Assembly: GCA_947168065.1 (NCBI GenBank)
Contig: CAMVKH010000006.1
Location: forward strand, 1-64,000
Length of the DNA stretch: 64,000 bases
DNA from: an uncultured Bacteroidales bacterium
GTDB lineage: Bacteria > Bacteroidota > Bacteroidia > Bacteroidales > UBA932
Reading direction: 5' to 3'
This document shows, in pieces, positions 1 to 8,764 of the stretch (the first letter of the stretch is position 1; every line of letters starts with the position of its first letter). The position numbers and the translations under genes are program-made. The notes beneath the pieces are model-generated. The model was not told the DNA's origin and did no database searches. It worked only from the letters and a program-made list of their open reading frames with translations.

Positions 1-57
1 AGCTCACGTGCGCCGATGGTACTGCTACACCAAGTGGGAGAGTAGGTTGCCGCCAAA
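1..57 (+). rRNA. rrf: 5S rRNA, 3' end only
   Basis: The first bases carry the conserved 3' part of 5S rRNA: a CCGATGGTACTG segment, then GTGGGAGAGTAGG and a short closing strand (TTGCCGCC). The 5' part lies outside the window. A strong hairpin terminator follows within 10 nt, as expected at the end of an rRNA operon. The exact 3' end (about 55-58) is estimated because the 5' pairing strand is not visible. Confidence 0.85.
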
Positions 58-61
58 CTTG

Positions 62-95
62 AACCCCTGACAACGAAAGTTGTCAGGGGTTTTTT
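62..95 (+). terminator. Rho-independent terminator of the rRNA operon
   Basis: A perfect 13-bp stem (AACCCCTGACAAC with GTTGTCAGGGGTT) closes on a GAAA tetraloop at 75-78. Its 3' arm runs into a T tract at 90-95. It follows directly on the 5S rRNA. Confidence 0.93.
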
Positions 96-97
96 GT

Positions 98-292
98 TTG
101 GCGGCAAAGCCGCCGCCAAATGTTCCTACGGGGGGCACAGCCCCCCGGTACCCCCTCGCACCTTCGGTGCGATCTTTTGTTCACCCCCTCGGCTCCCCTG
201 AATGGCATTCCCGGAACGCATAAGCAAGCGCTGCTTCAGAAAAATATTTGTAGCTTTACGCAACATTTGGGATTATTTCGCATCTTACTAGT
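98..292. other. Intergenic spacer with small GC hairpins
   Basis: No gene is visible between the rRNA terminator and the serpin. Three short hairpins follow each other: GGCGGC-AAA-GCCGCC near 100-115, G6-CACAG-C6 at 130-146, and TCGCACC-TTC-GGTGCGA at 156-172. The last is followed by TCTTTTG and could be a weak terminator. A possible but poor -7 box (TAGCTTTA, 251-258) is the only promoter-like string before the serpin. Confidence 0.5.
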
Positions 293-1516
293 ATGAAACA
301 GATTATTTTCGCGATAGCTATCTTCTTTGCCTTGGCCCTGACGTCCTGCGAGTCGTTGAACAACAACAGCGAAGGCAACGAGAATTATGAACCGATCGTG
401 CTGACGAAGAGCCAGCAGGCAGTAGCGGCGAAAGGTGACGCTTTCGCGCTTGATTTTCTCCGTGTCACCTCGCAGAACTTTCCCGGAACGAATCTCTTTC
501 TTTCGCCGATGAGCGCCTCCATGCTCTGCAGCATGCTGGCCAATGGCGCGGAAGATGAAACCTATACCGAGATCGTCAAGGCCATCGGGATGGACAGCTT
601 CACCATCGACCAGGTCAACGACTGCTATACCACGCTGGTGGCTGCACTCTTGAAGGCCGACCGGAACGTATCCCTTTCCCTGGCCAATTCGCTTTGGGCG
701 GCAAAGGAACTTGACCTGAAGTCCTCCTTCCAAAAACAGATGTTCCGGATCTACGACGCCGATTCGTATGTCGTCGATTTCGCTGACGACGCCACCCTCC
801 CTCGCATCAACGGCTGGTGCAGCGACAAGACGAATGGCCTGATCCCGAAAATGTTCGACGAAATCGATCCCCAGGTACAGCTGATCCTGATCAACGCCCT
901 CTATTTCAAGGGTATTTGGAAAGTGCAGTTCGTCAAGGACCTGACAGCGCAGGCTCCTTTCTATGCCATTTCCGGACAGAATACGACTGCGGATTTCATG
1001 TCTGCTGCCAGTGATGCTTTCACTGGCTATCAGGATGAAAGCGTAACGGTCGCCCGACTTCCCTATGGCAACGGTGCCTTCTACCTGGAGGCGATCATGC
1101 CGGCAGACAAGGACTTCATGGCCTTCCTGGCCGGTCTGTCGCCCGAGAAGCTCGCACGCTGGGATGCCAACAACATCCAGCAGTTCGAAATCCGTTTCCC
1201 TAAATTCAAAGCGTCATTTGATACGGAGCAGCAGCTGATTCCGATTATGCAGAGCCTGGGCATGAAGAAAGCCTTCAGCCGGGCCGCCGAATTCGGCAAA
1301 ATCTCCAATACGCCACTGTACGTCAGCAATATGCGACAGAAAGCCTTTGTCTCGCTCGATGAAGAGGGAACGGAAGCTGCGGCGGTGACCATCGCGGAGC
1401 TGCGGAAAAACGAGGCTGGCAGCGGGCCTGTGCTGGTTTTCAACCGCCCCTTCGTCTATCTGATTCGCGAAAAAAGTACGGGAGCCATTCTCTTTGCAGG
1501 CACGAAGCTGAATTAG
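293..1516 (+). CDS. Serpin-family serine protease inhibitor, lipoprotein
   Basis: A 407-aa protein with a signal peptide ending in the lipobox LTSC (Cys19), so probably anchored in a membrane and exposed to the periplasm or surface. The rest is a full-length serpin: the NLFLSPMSAS segment near residues 65-75, the ALYFKGIWK motif near 200-210, and the C-terminal FNRPF...FAGTKLN. The inhibitory hinge EEGTEAAAVT (about 356-365) has small residues where loop insertion needs them, so it is probably a working inhibitor. The reactive loop runs through IAELRKNEAGSG; the P1 residue cannot be fixed because the loop is slightly longer than in alpha-1-antitrypsin. Inferred role: protection against host or competitor proteases. 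Its stop overlaps that of the convergent nhaA. Confidence 0.93.
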   Translation: MKQIIFAIAIFFALALTSCESLNNNSEGNENYEPIVLTKSQQAVAAKGDAFALDFLRVTSQNFPGTNLFLSPMSASMLCSMLANGAEDETYTEIVKAIGMDSFTIDQVNDCYTTLVAALLKADRNVSLSLANSLWAAKELDLKSSFQKQMFRIYDADSYVVDFADDATLPRINGWCSDKTNGLIPKMFDEIDPQVQLILINALYFKGIWKVQFVKDLTAQAPFYAISGQNTTADFMSAASDAFTGYQDESVTVARLPYGNGAFYLEAIMPADKDFMAFLAGLSPEKLARWDANNIQQFEIRFPKFKASFDTEQQLIPIMQSLGMKKAFSRAAEFGKISNTPLYVSNMRQKAFVSLDEEGTEAAAVTIAELRKNEAGSGPVLVFNRPFVYLIREKSTGAILFAGTKLN

Positions 1517-2913
1517 CTTTCTTTTTTGCGGGTTTCCCACATAATCAGCAGGGAACCGAGCAGGCCGGCGCAAAGCGAGCCCATCAGTACGGCGACTTTG
1601 CCCATGTCCTGCAGCATCTCTGTCACTTCCGGACTGAGGCCGGTAAAGGAGAGGGTATCCACAAAGATCGACATGGTAAAGCCGATACCGCCGAGGCAGG
1701 CGACCGCGATCAGCCGTTTCCAGGTCGCATGCGCCGGCATCTGGCCTATCTTGGCCTTTACAGCGATGAAGCTGGCCAGGGAAATGCCGATCGGTTTGCC
1801 GAGCAACAGGCCGAAGAAAATACCCATGCCGACGCTGCCCAGTTCGGAGGAATACTGGAAGATATTGAAGAATGCCGGGTCGCTGATGCGTACACCGGCG
1901 TTGGCCAGGGCGAAGATAGGCATGATGACAAAGCTGACCCAGGGGGACAGGGCGTGCTCCAGCCGGTAGCTGAGGCCGATGCAGTCCTTGGATGTGCTGC
2001 TGAGGCGCCACAGTACCGTGCGCTGCGTATAATTAGGGAATCCTTCGCTGCTGGGCGTTTTGTCGCTCTCTTCAAGCCGCTTCCGGTAGATGTTGCGTTT
2101 CCGGTAATAATACTCTTTGGTATAACGGGGACGCATCGGAATGAGCAGGGCCATCACAACACCGGACATCGTGGCGTGAATGCCTGAATAGTAGAACAGA
2201 ATCCACAGGGCAATGGCCGGGATGAAATAGAACCAGGGCCTTTTTTCGCCCGTAATGTTCATCCAGATGATAAAGACGAGCAGAATGGCGGAAAAGCCGA
2301 GGCATGTGAAATTGATGGCGCCGCCGTAGAACAAGGCGACAACAAGGATGGCAATCAGGTCGTCGGCAATGGCGAGCGCCGTCAGGAACACCTTCAGGGA
2401 TACCGGTACGCGTTTTCCCAGTATGGCCAGGATGCCCACGGCAAAGGCGATGTCGGTCGCCGTCGGGATACCCCATCCGGACGCGGCGGCCGTTCCGTGA
2501 TTGACCAGGAAATAGATGAGCGCGGGCATGATCACGCCACCGAAAGCGGCAATGACCGGCATGATGGCCTTTTGTCTGGTGCTGAGCTCGCCACTGATGA
2601 TCTCCCGCTTGATTTCGAGGCCCACGGTAAAGAAAAACACGACCATCAGGATGTCGTTGATAAACTTTTCGACAGTCATGTTGGCCGGGAAGATGAAGCC
2701 TTGTCCGTCGGGCATCTGGACAGAAATGCTCAGGCTGGTCTCCAGAATATGGAAATACAGGTCACGGGTAGCCGGCAGGTTGGCCAGCAGCATGGCGATT
2801 ACCACGCAGGCCAACAGTAGAACGCCCTGGATCCATGCCAGGTTGATCAGTTTCCGCCGGCGCATGTGCAGGCTGACCTGCGCTTTTTTCCATAAATATA
2901 CGGGACGTATCAT
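1513..2913 (-). CDS. nhaA: Na+/H+ antiporter NhaA
   Basis: Integral membrane antiporter that exports Na+ in exchange for H+. The 466-aa product has about 11-12 hydrophobic segments. The family signatures are present: TATDIAFAVG (Asp154, the TDIAFA motif) and LTALAIADDLIAI with the paired Asp184-Asp185 of the transport site. A charged loop near 290-320 is longer than in E. coli NhaA. Start at 2913 is an ATG; Met17 (2865) is an alternative because the first 16 residues are polar and atypical. It begins 11 nt after the C69 peptidase and is the last gene of the apparent V-ATPase operon, tying it to sodium handling. The stop codons of nhaA (TAA) and the convergent serpin (TAG) overlap. Confidence 0.95.
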   Translation of the reverse strand: MIRPVYLWKKAQVSLHMRRRKLINLAWIQGVLLLACVVIAMLLANLPATRDLYFHILETSLSISVQMPDGQGFIFPANMTVEKFINDILMVVFFFTVGLEIKREIISGELSTRQKAIMPVIAAFGGVIMPALIYFLVNHGTAAASGWGIPTATDIAFAVGILAILGKRVPVSLKVFLTALAIADDLIAILVVALFYGGAINFTCLGFSAILLVFIIWMNITGEKRPWFYFIPAIALWILFYYSGIHATMSGVVMALLIPMRPRYTKEYYYRKRNIYRKRLEESDKTPSSEGFPNYTQRTVLWRLSSTSKDCIGLSYRLEHALSPWVSFVIMPIFALANAGVRISDPAFFNIFQYSSELGSVGMGIFFGLLLGKPIGISLASFIAVKAKIGQMPAHATWKRLIAVACLGGIGFTMSIFVDTLSFTGLSPEVTEMLQDMGKVAVLMGSLCAGLLGSLLIMWETRKKES

Positions 2914-2924
2914 GCTTCTTGTGT

Positions 2925-4583
2925 TTATCGGACTTTCAGTAAGGCACCGTTGTCGTTGACGATGGCACGCTTGAATTTTTCACTATAACCCGGCCAGTCG
3001 GGCGATACCGGAATGTAGTCGACGCTCCCGTTGGTCTTGAACGAGCCGTCTTCATTCTGGCGCTTCACCGTTCCGTCCATGTATTTGAGCAGCAGATACT
3101 GGTCGAGCAGGGCCCATTCATCGAAGAGTGCATCTGCCTCGCGGACCGAGAAATCTGTCAGGAATTTCAGCCGTTTCTTCTCCGATTTGATCGACATGGC
3201 GACCTGATCGGCTTCTGCCACTTTTTTTACCATTTCCTGTTCGTGCGCGGCAATCCGTTCCTGCACTTCCAGTCCGACGGGATTGTAGCGCAGATAGGCA
3301 AACTGGGCGATGCGGTTGTTGAGCCAGAACATCGAAGTGGGGGAGTACTCCACCATGGAACCGTTGCCCAGCGCGTAGTGCCAGGAAACGGCACGGGAGG
3401 AAGAATATACCGGCGTCAGGGCCGAGGTACCGGCATCATCCACCGCAAACCAGAACAGGCCGCCGATGTCATCAGGCAGCCAGCCGCGGCACTGGGCCAC
3501 GAACCAGAAACCGGTCTGCTGGGTGCAGATGGGGCGGGCGTTGGAATAGCGCACGCCGTCGACCGTCCAGTCGTTCTGTTTCCAACGATAGGGCGTCTCG
3601 TTGCTGCCCGCACCGATGTCTTTCGTCATGTCGAAAGGTGTTCCTTCGTAGTGGTCGCGCATCATCGTCGCCAGGTCGAGCACGGAGAGTTTCCCTTTGG
3701 GTTTGACGTAGAGCGGCATCCGGTTTTTCGGATTGTCGGCCATGGCGAAATCGAGATACTGGTTCATGTCGAGATCGCCCCAGCGGTTGAAGAAACTCCA
3801 GACGCGGGCCTCGCAGTTGCGCATCAGCGAGAAGGAGAGCGGGCAATAGGTGTCGGCGAAACTGAAATCCTCGTCAGTGCCGCTGTAGATGCCGATTTCC
3901 CGGGCGTGGGAGATTACGTCAGGAGCATAGAGACAGTTGGCGGGATCGTTCTTGGGGAAGGTGGTGATGCGGGCGCAGTTGGCGTGGGCGGAGATGTAAC
4001 CGTCCGGAATGCGGACCGCTACCCACACGATACCCTTGTTGCGGTTCACGCCGTCCACCACGTCGGGTTTCTTGGCGATGACTTCCAGAATCCAGGCTTC
4101 TTCGGTGTCGGCAAAGCTCAGTGACTCGCCGGAGGAAGCGTAGCCGAATTCATTGGCCAGCTGCACGAAGAGTTCGATGGCTTCGCGGGCTTTCGTACAG
4201 CGTTGCAGGCAGATGTATTCCAGCGAGCCGTAGTCCACGATGCCCTGCGGGTCGCGCAGTTCGGGACGGCCGCCCCAGGTGGTTTCGCCGATGACGAGCT
4301 GGTGCTCGTTCATGTTGCCGATCACGTTGTAGGTATACGGCGCCTCGGGGATTTCGCCCAGGTAGTGGTCCTGACCCCACTGCAGGATGCGGCGCATCTC
4401 GCCGGCCTTGTGTTTCCCGGCAGGGTAGTGGACCAGTGTGCCGTAGCGTGTATAGGAATCGGCTGCATAGGTCACCATCACGGAGCCGTCTGCAGAAGCT
4501 CCCCTAGTCACAATCAGGTTGGTACAAGCATAGCCTACCGTCACCGACAGCACAAGCAAAAAGGTCAGGAAAAGACGTCGCAT
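2925..4583 (-). CDS. C69-family dipeptidase, secreted
   Basis: A 552-aa dipeptidase of the C69 (PepD-like) family of N-terminal nucleophile hydrolases. Signal peptide residues 1-19 are followed by Cys20 in YACTNLIVTRGASADGS. In this family that cysteine becomes the N-terminal nucleophile after processing, and here signal cleavage would expose it directly. Downstream motifs VIGNMNEHQLVIGETTWGG and the long C-terminal part with repeated Trp/Tyr segments fit family length. Predicted to hydrolyse dipeptides in the periplasm. It sits 11 nt after ntpK and 11 nt before nhaA, so it seems cotranscribed with the V-ATPase; a functional link is not obvious. Confidence 0.9.
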   Translation of the reverse strand: MRRLFLTFLLVLSVTVGYACTNLIVTRGASADGSVMVTYAADSYTRYGTLVHYPAGKHKAGEMRRILQWGQDHYLGEIPEAPYTYNVIGNMNEHQLVIGETTWGGRPELRDPQGIVDYGSLEYICLQRCTKAREAIELFVQLANEFGYASSGESLSFADTEEAWILEVIAKKPDVVDGVNRNKGIVWVAVRIPDGYISAHANCARITTFPKNDPANCLYAPDVISHAREIGIYSGTDEDFSFADTYCPLSFSLMRNCEARVWSFFNRWGDLDMNQYLDFAMADNPKNRMPLYVKPKGKLSVLDLATMMRDHYEGTPFDMTKDIGAGSNETPYRWKQNDWTVDGVRYSNARPICTQQTGFWFVAQCRGWLPDDIGGLFWFAVDDAGTSALTPVYSSSRAVSWHYALGNGSMVEYSPTSMFWLNNRIAQFAYLRYNPVGLEVQERIAAHEQEMVKKVAEADQVAMSIKSEKKRLKFLTDFSVREADALFDEWALLDQYLLLKYMDGTVKRQNEDGSFKTNGSVDYIPVSPDWPGYSEKFKRAIVNDNGALLKVR

Positions 4584-4594
4584 AGGAGTCAGCG

Positions 4595-5035
<441 letters not shown>

Positions 5036-5042
5036 TTAATAT

Positions 5043-6833
5043 TTATTTGTTTTCTATTTGATTGCTTAATGGACTGTATTCCTGGCCTTTTCCTTCGTAG
5101 CCGCTGTTCTTGAAATATTCCACGAAGGTCAGACGGAGCGGGTGGACGAAGGCGCCCAGGCAACTCATGGCAAAGTTCAATGCGTGACCGATGATGACGA
5201 TCAGCAGGAAGAAGGGCCATTGCCAGGTCGGGTTGTCGCCCAGCACCATCTGTCCCAGGTTGTTAAAGGCCGCGCCCAGCATGCCGCCGGCCAGGCCGAG
5301 TGCATAGAGGCGGATGTAGCTCAGCACGTCGCCCAACAGGCCCGTGGCCATCTGGTAGGTATCCCAGAGTCCCGCGCCCACGTTGAGCAGGGGATTGCGC
5401 CCCGGCTTGTTGAAGATGAAGATGCTCAGTACCGACAGGACGCCGATCGCGATGACCGCGATCTTCGTCGCCGTCTCGTCAAGCACGTTGGTCAGCGCCA
5501 GGCCGGCGACGATGAGCCCGCCGACAATCAGGATCACCCATCCCCAGACAGAGATGGCTTCCTTGAAGCCGGCCCGTTTCGTGATGCCGATGGCCTTGAT
5601 GATCATGGCCAGGCAGATATGGAAAACACCGATCGCGATGGCCGCGACCATGGCGACGTCGTAGGAAGCGCCGCCGATTTCGATCTTGCCGACCAGCATC
5701 AGCTTGCGAAGTCCTTCCGGAATCCACGACACCTTGCTCAGGTCGATGCCGAAGAAGGTTCCCAGCAGGATGCCGATGAAGAAGGTTCCCACGCCGAGCG
5801 TAGTGACCAGCCGCCAGTGCTTCTTCAGCCCGAGCAGGTCGAAACCCTCCTTGTAGCGCAGCAGCAATCCCAGCGCGATGAGCAGCAGGCCATAGCCCGC
5901 ATCGCCCATGCAGAACGACCAGAACAGCAGGAAGAAAGGAGCCAGGACCGGTGTGGGGTCGAACTCGTCGTACACGGGCATGCCGTACATGCCGGTCAGG
6001 GTCTCGAAGTTACGGGCGAACCAGTTGTTCTTGAGCTGGATGGGCGGGTTGTCCGCAGCCGTGGCCGGTTCGCAGAGATAGTAAATGGATTTTTTGTCGA
6101 GTTCTGCTTGCAGTTTCGCATCGTTTTCGGTCGGTGCAAAGCCGGTCAGAACGGAGATATAATCGTCTGCCACCAGCCTGGAACCGTTTTGCGCCAGGTA
6201 GCGCTGCAATTCCTGCACTTTCATGGCGTAGGCGTTGCGGATGAGGGACAACTCTTCCTCCTTACGGATGATCATGGCCTCTTCCCGGCGCTTGACGGCT
6301 TCCCGCAAGGCGGAAATCTGCGTCGCCAGTTCGCTGAGGGATTCGACCGCCACATGCGTCCTGGCGACCTGGAAATTGTTCGAGCCTTCCGAGGCCCTGT
6401 CCACGCGGATGAAACGCACGAACTTGTCGTCGCGGTCAATTTCGACGATGGCGTATTGCTGTGCCCAGGCCGGGTTGAATTTCTTGACGGGTACCTTGTG
6501 GTAGTTGAGCCGGCAGCCGGCTTCCCGCAGGGCTTTCACCTTTTCAACATCCACGTCGCCCCAGTGCAGTTTCTCGGCATGGGCCTCCTCGGCGGCGGCC
6601 AGTTTTGCGCTGAGGCTGCGGTGCTGCTCGTCGCGTGAGAAGTCGCAGCGCTCCACGATGTCAATCTCCTTGCGGAGGACTTCGGCTTCACGGTATAGCT
6701 TGCCGGAAGCAGCGTCGACCGGCTTGCGGGAGCGGGTGATGTCGAGCACGCCCAGTTCCTGGATATCATGGAGGAATGCCGCCGTATCACTGCTCATGAG
6801 CAGGAACGTGTACTTGGTCATTTTCGTGATCAT
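5043..6833 (-). CDS. ntpI: V-type ATPase subunit I (a-subunit)
   Basis: The 596-aa stator subunit holding the ion half-channels. Residues 1-300 form a soluble, coiled-coil-rich arm (peripheral-stalk contact); the C-terminal half carries about seven to eight membrane helices, with the family segment LLGDVLSYIRLYALGLAGGMLG containing the essential arginine. The start was set at 6833 (MITKMTKYTFLL): its ATG overlaps the TGA of ntpD in an ATGA junction. An upstream extension of the same frame merely reads through ntpD and is not used. Confidence 0.95.
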   Translation of the reverse strand: MITKMTKYTFLLMSSDTAAFLHDIQELGVLDITRSRKPVDAASGKLYREAEVLRKEIDIVERCDFSRDEQHRSLSAKLAAAEEAHAEKLHWGDVDVEKVKALREAGCRLNYHKVPVKKFNPAWAQQYAIVEIDRDDKFVRFIRVDRASEGSNNFQVARTHVAVESLSELATQISALREAVKRREEAMIIRKEEELSLIRNAYAMKVQELQRYLAQNGSRLVADDYISVLTGFAPTENDAKLQAELDKKSIYYLCEPATAADNPPIQLKNNWFARNFETLTGMYGMPVYDEFDPTPVLAPFFLLFWSFCMGDAGYGLLLIALGLLLRYKEGFDLLGLKKHWRLVTTLGVGTFFIGILLGTFFGIDLSKVSWIPEGLRKLMLVGKIEIGGASYDVAMVAAIAIGVFHICLAMIIKAIGITKRAGFKEAISVWGWVILIVGGLIVAGLALTNVLDETATKIAVIAIGVLSVLSIFIFNKPGRNPLLNVGAGLWDTYQMATGLLGDVLSYIRLYALGLAGGMLGAAFNNLGQMVLGDNPTWQWPFFLLIVIIGHALNFAMSCLGAFVHPLRLTFVEYFKNSGYEGKGQEYSPLSNQIENK

Positions 6834-7438
6834 GCTTCTTCCTCCTCTTCTTCTTGCTGGTGACGGGTCTTGACGATCTTCTGGGAAGCCTTGGACAGGT
6901 TCTCCTCGTCTTCCATGAAGCGCTTGATCTTCCGGATGGCCTCCTGGTAGCCCGGAATCTGGACTTTCTCGTAGAGATTCACCTTCTGGGTGGTCTTCTT
7001 GCGCTGGAATTCCAGGATCCGGCTTTTCTCGGCGTAGATCTCGCTCTCGATGCCAAGCTGGGCCAGTTTCTTGAGGATCGCCACACCGTCGCTGAACCAC
7101 ATCGGCTTGGTAAAGGCGTCGAACGGTTTGACATCGTAGATGACCTGCTTGAGCTCCGGTGTGCGGACGCCGGCCACCTTGACAACGGCCAGTTCCACGT
7201 CTTTCACGGCTATCAGCCCGGGTTCGAACTCATTCCAGAGTCCGGCCATGTAGTCGTAGGTCGTGAGGGCCTTTTCCAGTTCGCGCTGGAGCCGATCCGA
7301 TTCGGCCTTGGCCGTGATCACGCTCACGCGCAGGGCCGACTCCTTGTTCTTCAGGGTCGGGAGCGCATTCAGGCGGACCTTCAGCTGTTTGCCGAGGTTG
7401 GTCAGGGATGTCTTGTTATATTGAAACTTGATCGCCAT
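6830..7438 (-). CDS. ntpD: V-type ATPase subunit D (central rotor)
   Basis: A 202-aa central shaft subunit. It shows the family N-terminus MAIKFQYNKTSLTNLGKQLK and long amphipathic helices at both ends (about 5-75 and 125-195), expected for the antiparallel coiled coil that turns inside the A3B3 head. The C-terminus is an acidic run of glutamates. The gene begins 3 nt after ntpB and overlaps ntpI by 4 nt, so translation is probably coupled. A separate subunit F gene, usual next to D in other V-ATPases, is absent. Confidence 0.95.
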   Translation of the reverse strand: MAIKFQYNKTSLTNLGKQLKVRLNALPTLKNKESALRVSVITAKAESDRLQRELEKALTTYDYMAGLWNEFEPGLIAVKDVELAVVKVAGVRTPELKQVIYDVKPFDAFTKPMWFSDGVAILKKLAQLGIESEIYAEKSRILEFQRKKTTQKVNLYEKVQIPGYQEAIRKIKRFMEDEENLSKASQKIVKTRHQQEEEEEEA

Positions 7439-7441
7439 ACG

Positions 7442-8764
7442 TTAGTCTGCAGGCCAGTATTTGTCGATCATCGCCTGTTTGATGCCCGTCTCCGCCTTGC
7501 TGAAGTACTTGGCGAAGATCTTCCAGCAGGTGTCGAGCATCTGGGTCAGGCCGATGTTCACGTCGATCGACAGGATCTCCACGGCGTAGTCCTTCGCATA
7601 GTCGAGGCAACGACGGTCGTAGTCGGACAGGTCGAAACCGTTCTCCAACTTGGTCTTGGCGTTCTGTGCGTCGGCATAGAGGCGTACGGAGGCGTTCATC
7701 ACCTGAGAGTGGTCCTCGCGGGTCTGCTTGCCCTGCACGAGTTGTTTCAGGCGGGAGAGGGAACGGAACGGGTCGATGATGACCTTGCCCGTGTCGGTGT
7801 CGGCGCGCAGGTAAAGCTGGCCTTCCGTGATGTAGCCCGTGTTGTCGGGGATGGCGTGGGTGATGTCGCCGTCGTTCAGCGTAGTGACGGCGATGATGGT
7901 GATGGAACCGCCGCTCGGCAGCTGCACGGCCTTCTCGTAGATTTTGGCCAGGTCGGAATAGAGCGAGCCGGGCATCGAGTCTTTCGAAGGAATCTGGTCC
8001 ATGCGGTTGCTTACGATACTCAGCGCGTCCGCGTAGAGCGTCATGTCGGTCAGCAGCACCAGCACTTTCTCGTTCTTGTCGACGGCAAAATACTCGGCCG
8101 CCGTCAGGGCCATGTCGGGAATCAGCAGTCGCTCCACCGGCGGTTGTTCCGTGGTATTGACGAAACTGATGATCTTGTTGAGGGCGCCGGCGCTTTCGAA
8201 TTCGTGACGGAAGTAGAGATAGTCGTCGTTCGAAAGGCCCATGCCGCCGAGGATGATCTTGTCCACGTCGGCGCGGAGGGCCACCTGGGCCATCACGGCA
8301 TTATAGGGCTGGTCCGGGTCGGCGAAGAAGGGAATCTTCTGGCCGGAGACCAGGGTGTTGTTCAGGTCGATGCCGGCGATGCCGGTCGGGATGAGCTGCG
8401 AAGGCTGCTTGCGCTTGTACGGGTTTACGGACGGACCGCCGATCTGGCGGCGTTCGCCTTCCACGCGCGGGCCGCCGTCGATGGGGTCGCCGTAGGCGTT
8501 GAAGAAACGGCCGGCAAGCGCGTCGCTCACCTGGAGCGTCGGCGGTTCACCGTGAAAGAGTACTTCGGCGTTGGTCGGGATACCCTCCGTGCCCGCGAAT
8601 ACCTGCAGGGTGATCAGGTCACCTTTCATCTTGACCACCTGGGCGAGGCGGCCGTCGACCGTGGCCAGCTCATCGTTGCTGACGCCCTGTGCGTGCAGGG
8701 TCACCGTCGCCTTGGTGATGGCTTCAAGCCGGGTATAGGTTCTCTGGAATGCTTTACTGCTCAT
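7442..8764 (-). CDS. ntpB: V-type ATPase subunit B
   Basis: Non-catalytic head subunit of 440 aa. It has the V/A-type B features: IPTNAEVLFHGEPPTLQVSD, DGGPRVEGERR and the GQKIPFFADPDQPYN segment in place of a true P-loop. Start chosen at 8764 (MSSKAFQRTYTRLEA); this ATG lies inside the 3' end of ntpA and overlaps it by 11 nt. A start at 8791 would add nine residues with no family counterpart. Partner of NtpA in the A3B3 hexamer. Confidence 0.95.
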   Translation of the reverse strand: MSSKAFQRTYTRLEAITKATVTLHAQGVSNDELATVDGRLAQVVKMKGDLITLQVFAGTEGIPTNAEVLFHGEPPTLQVSDALAGRFFNAYGDPIDGGPRVEGERRQIGGPSVNPYKRKQPSQLIPTGIAGIDLNNTLVSGQKIPFFADPDQPYNAVMAQVALRADVDKIILGGMGLSNDDYLYFRHEFESAGALNKIISFVNTTEQPPVERLLIPDMALTAAEYFAVDKNEKVLVLLTDMTLYADALSIVSNRMDQIPSKDSMPGSLYSDLAKIYEKAVQLPSGGSITIIAVTTLNDGDITHAIPDNTGYITEGQLYLRADTDTGKVIIDPFRSLSRLKQLVQGKQTREDHSQVMNASVRLYADAQNAKTKLENGFDLSDYDRRCLDYAKDYAVEILSIDVNIGLTQMLDTCWKIFAKYFSKAETGIKQAMIDKYWPAD

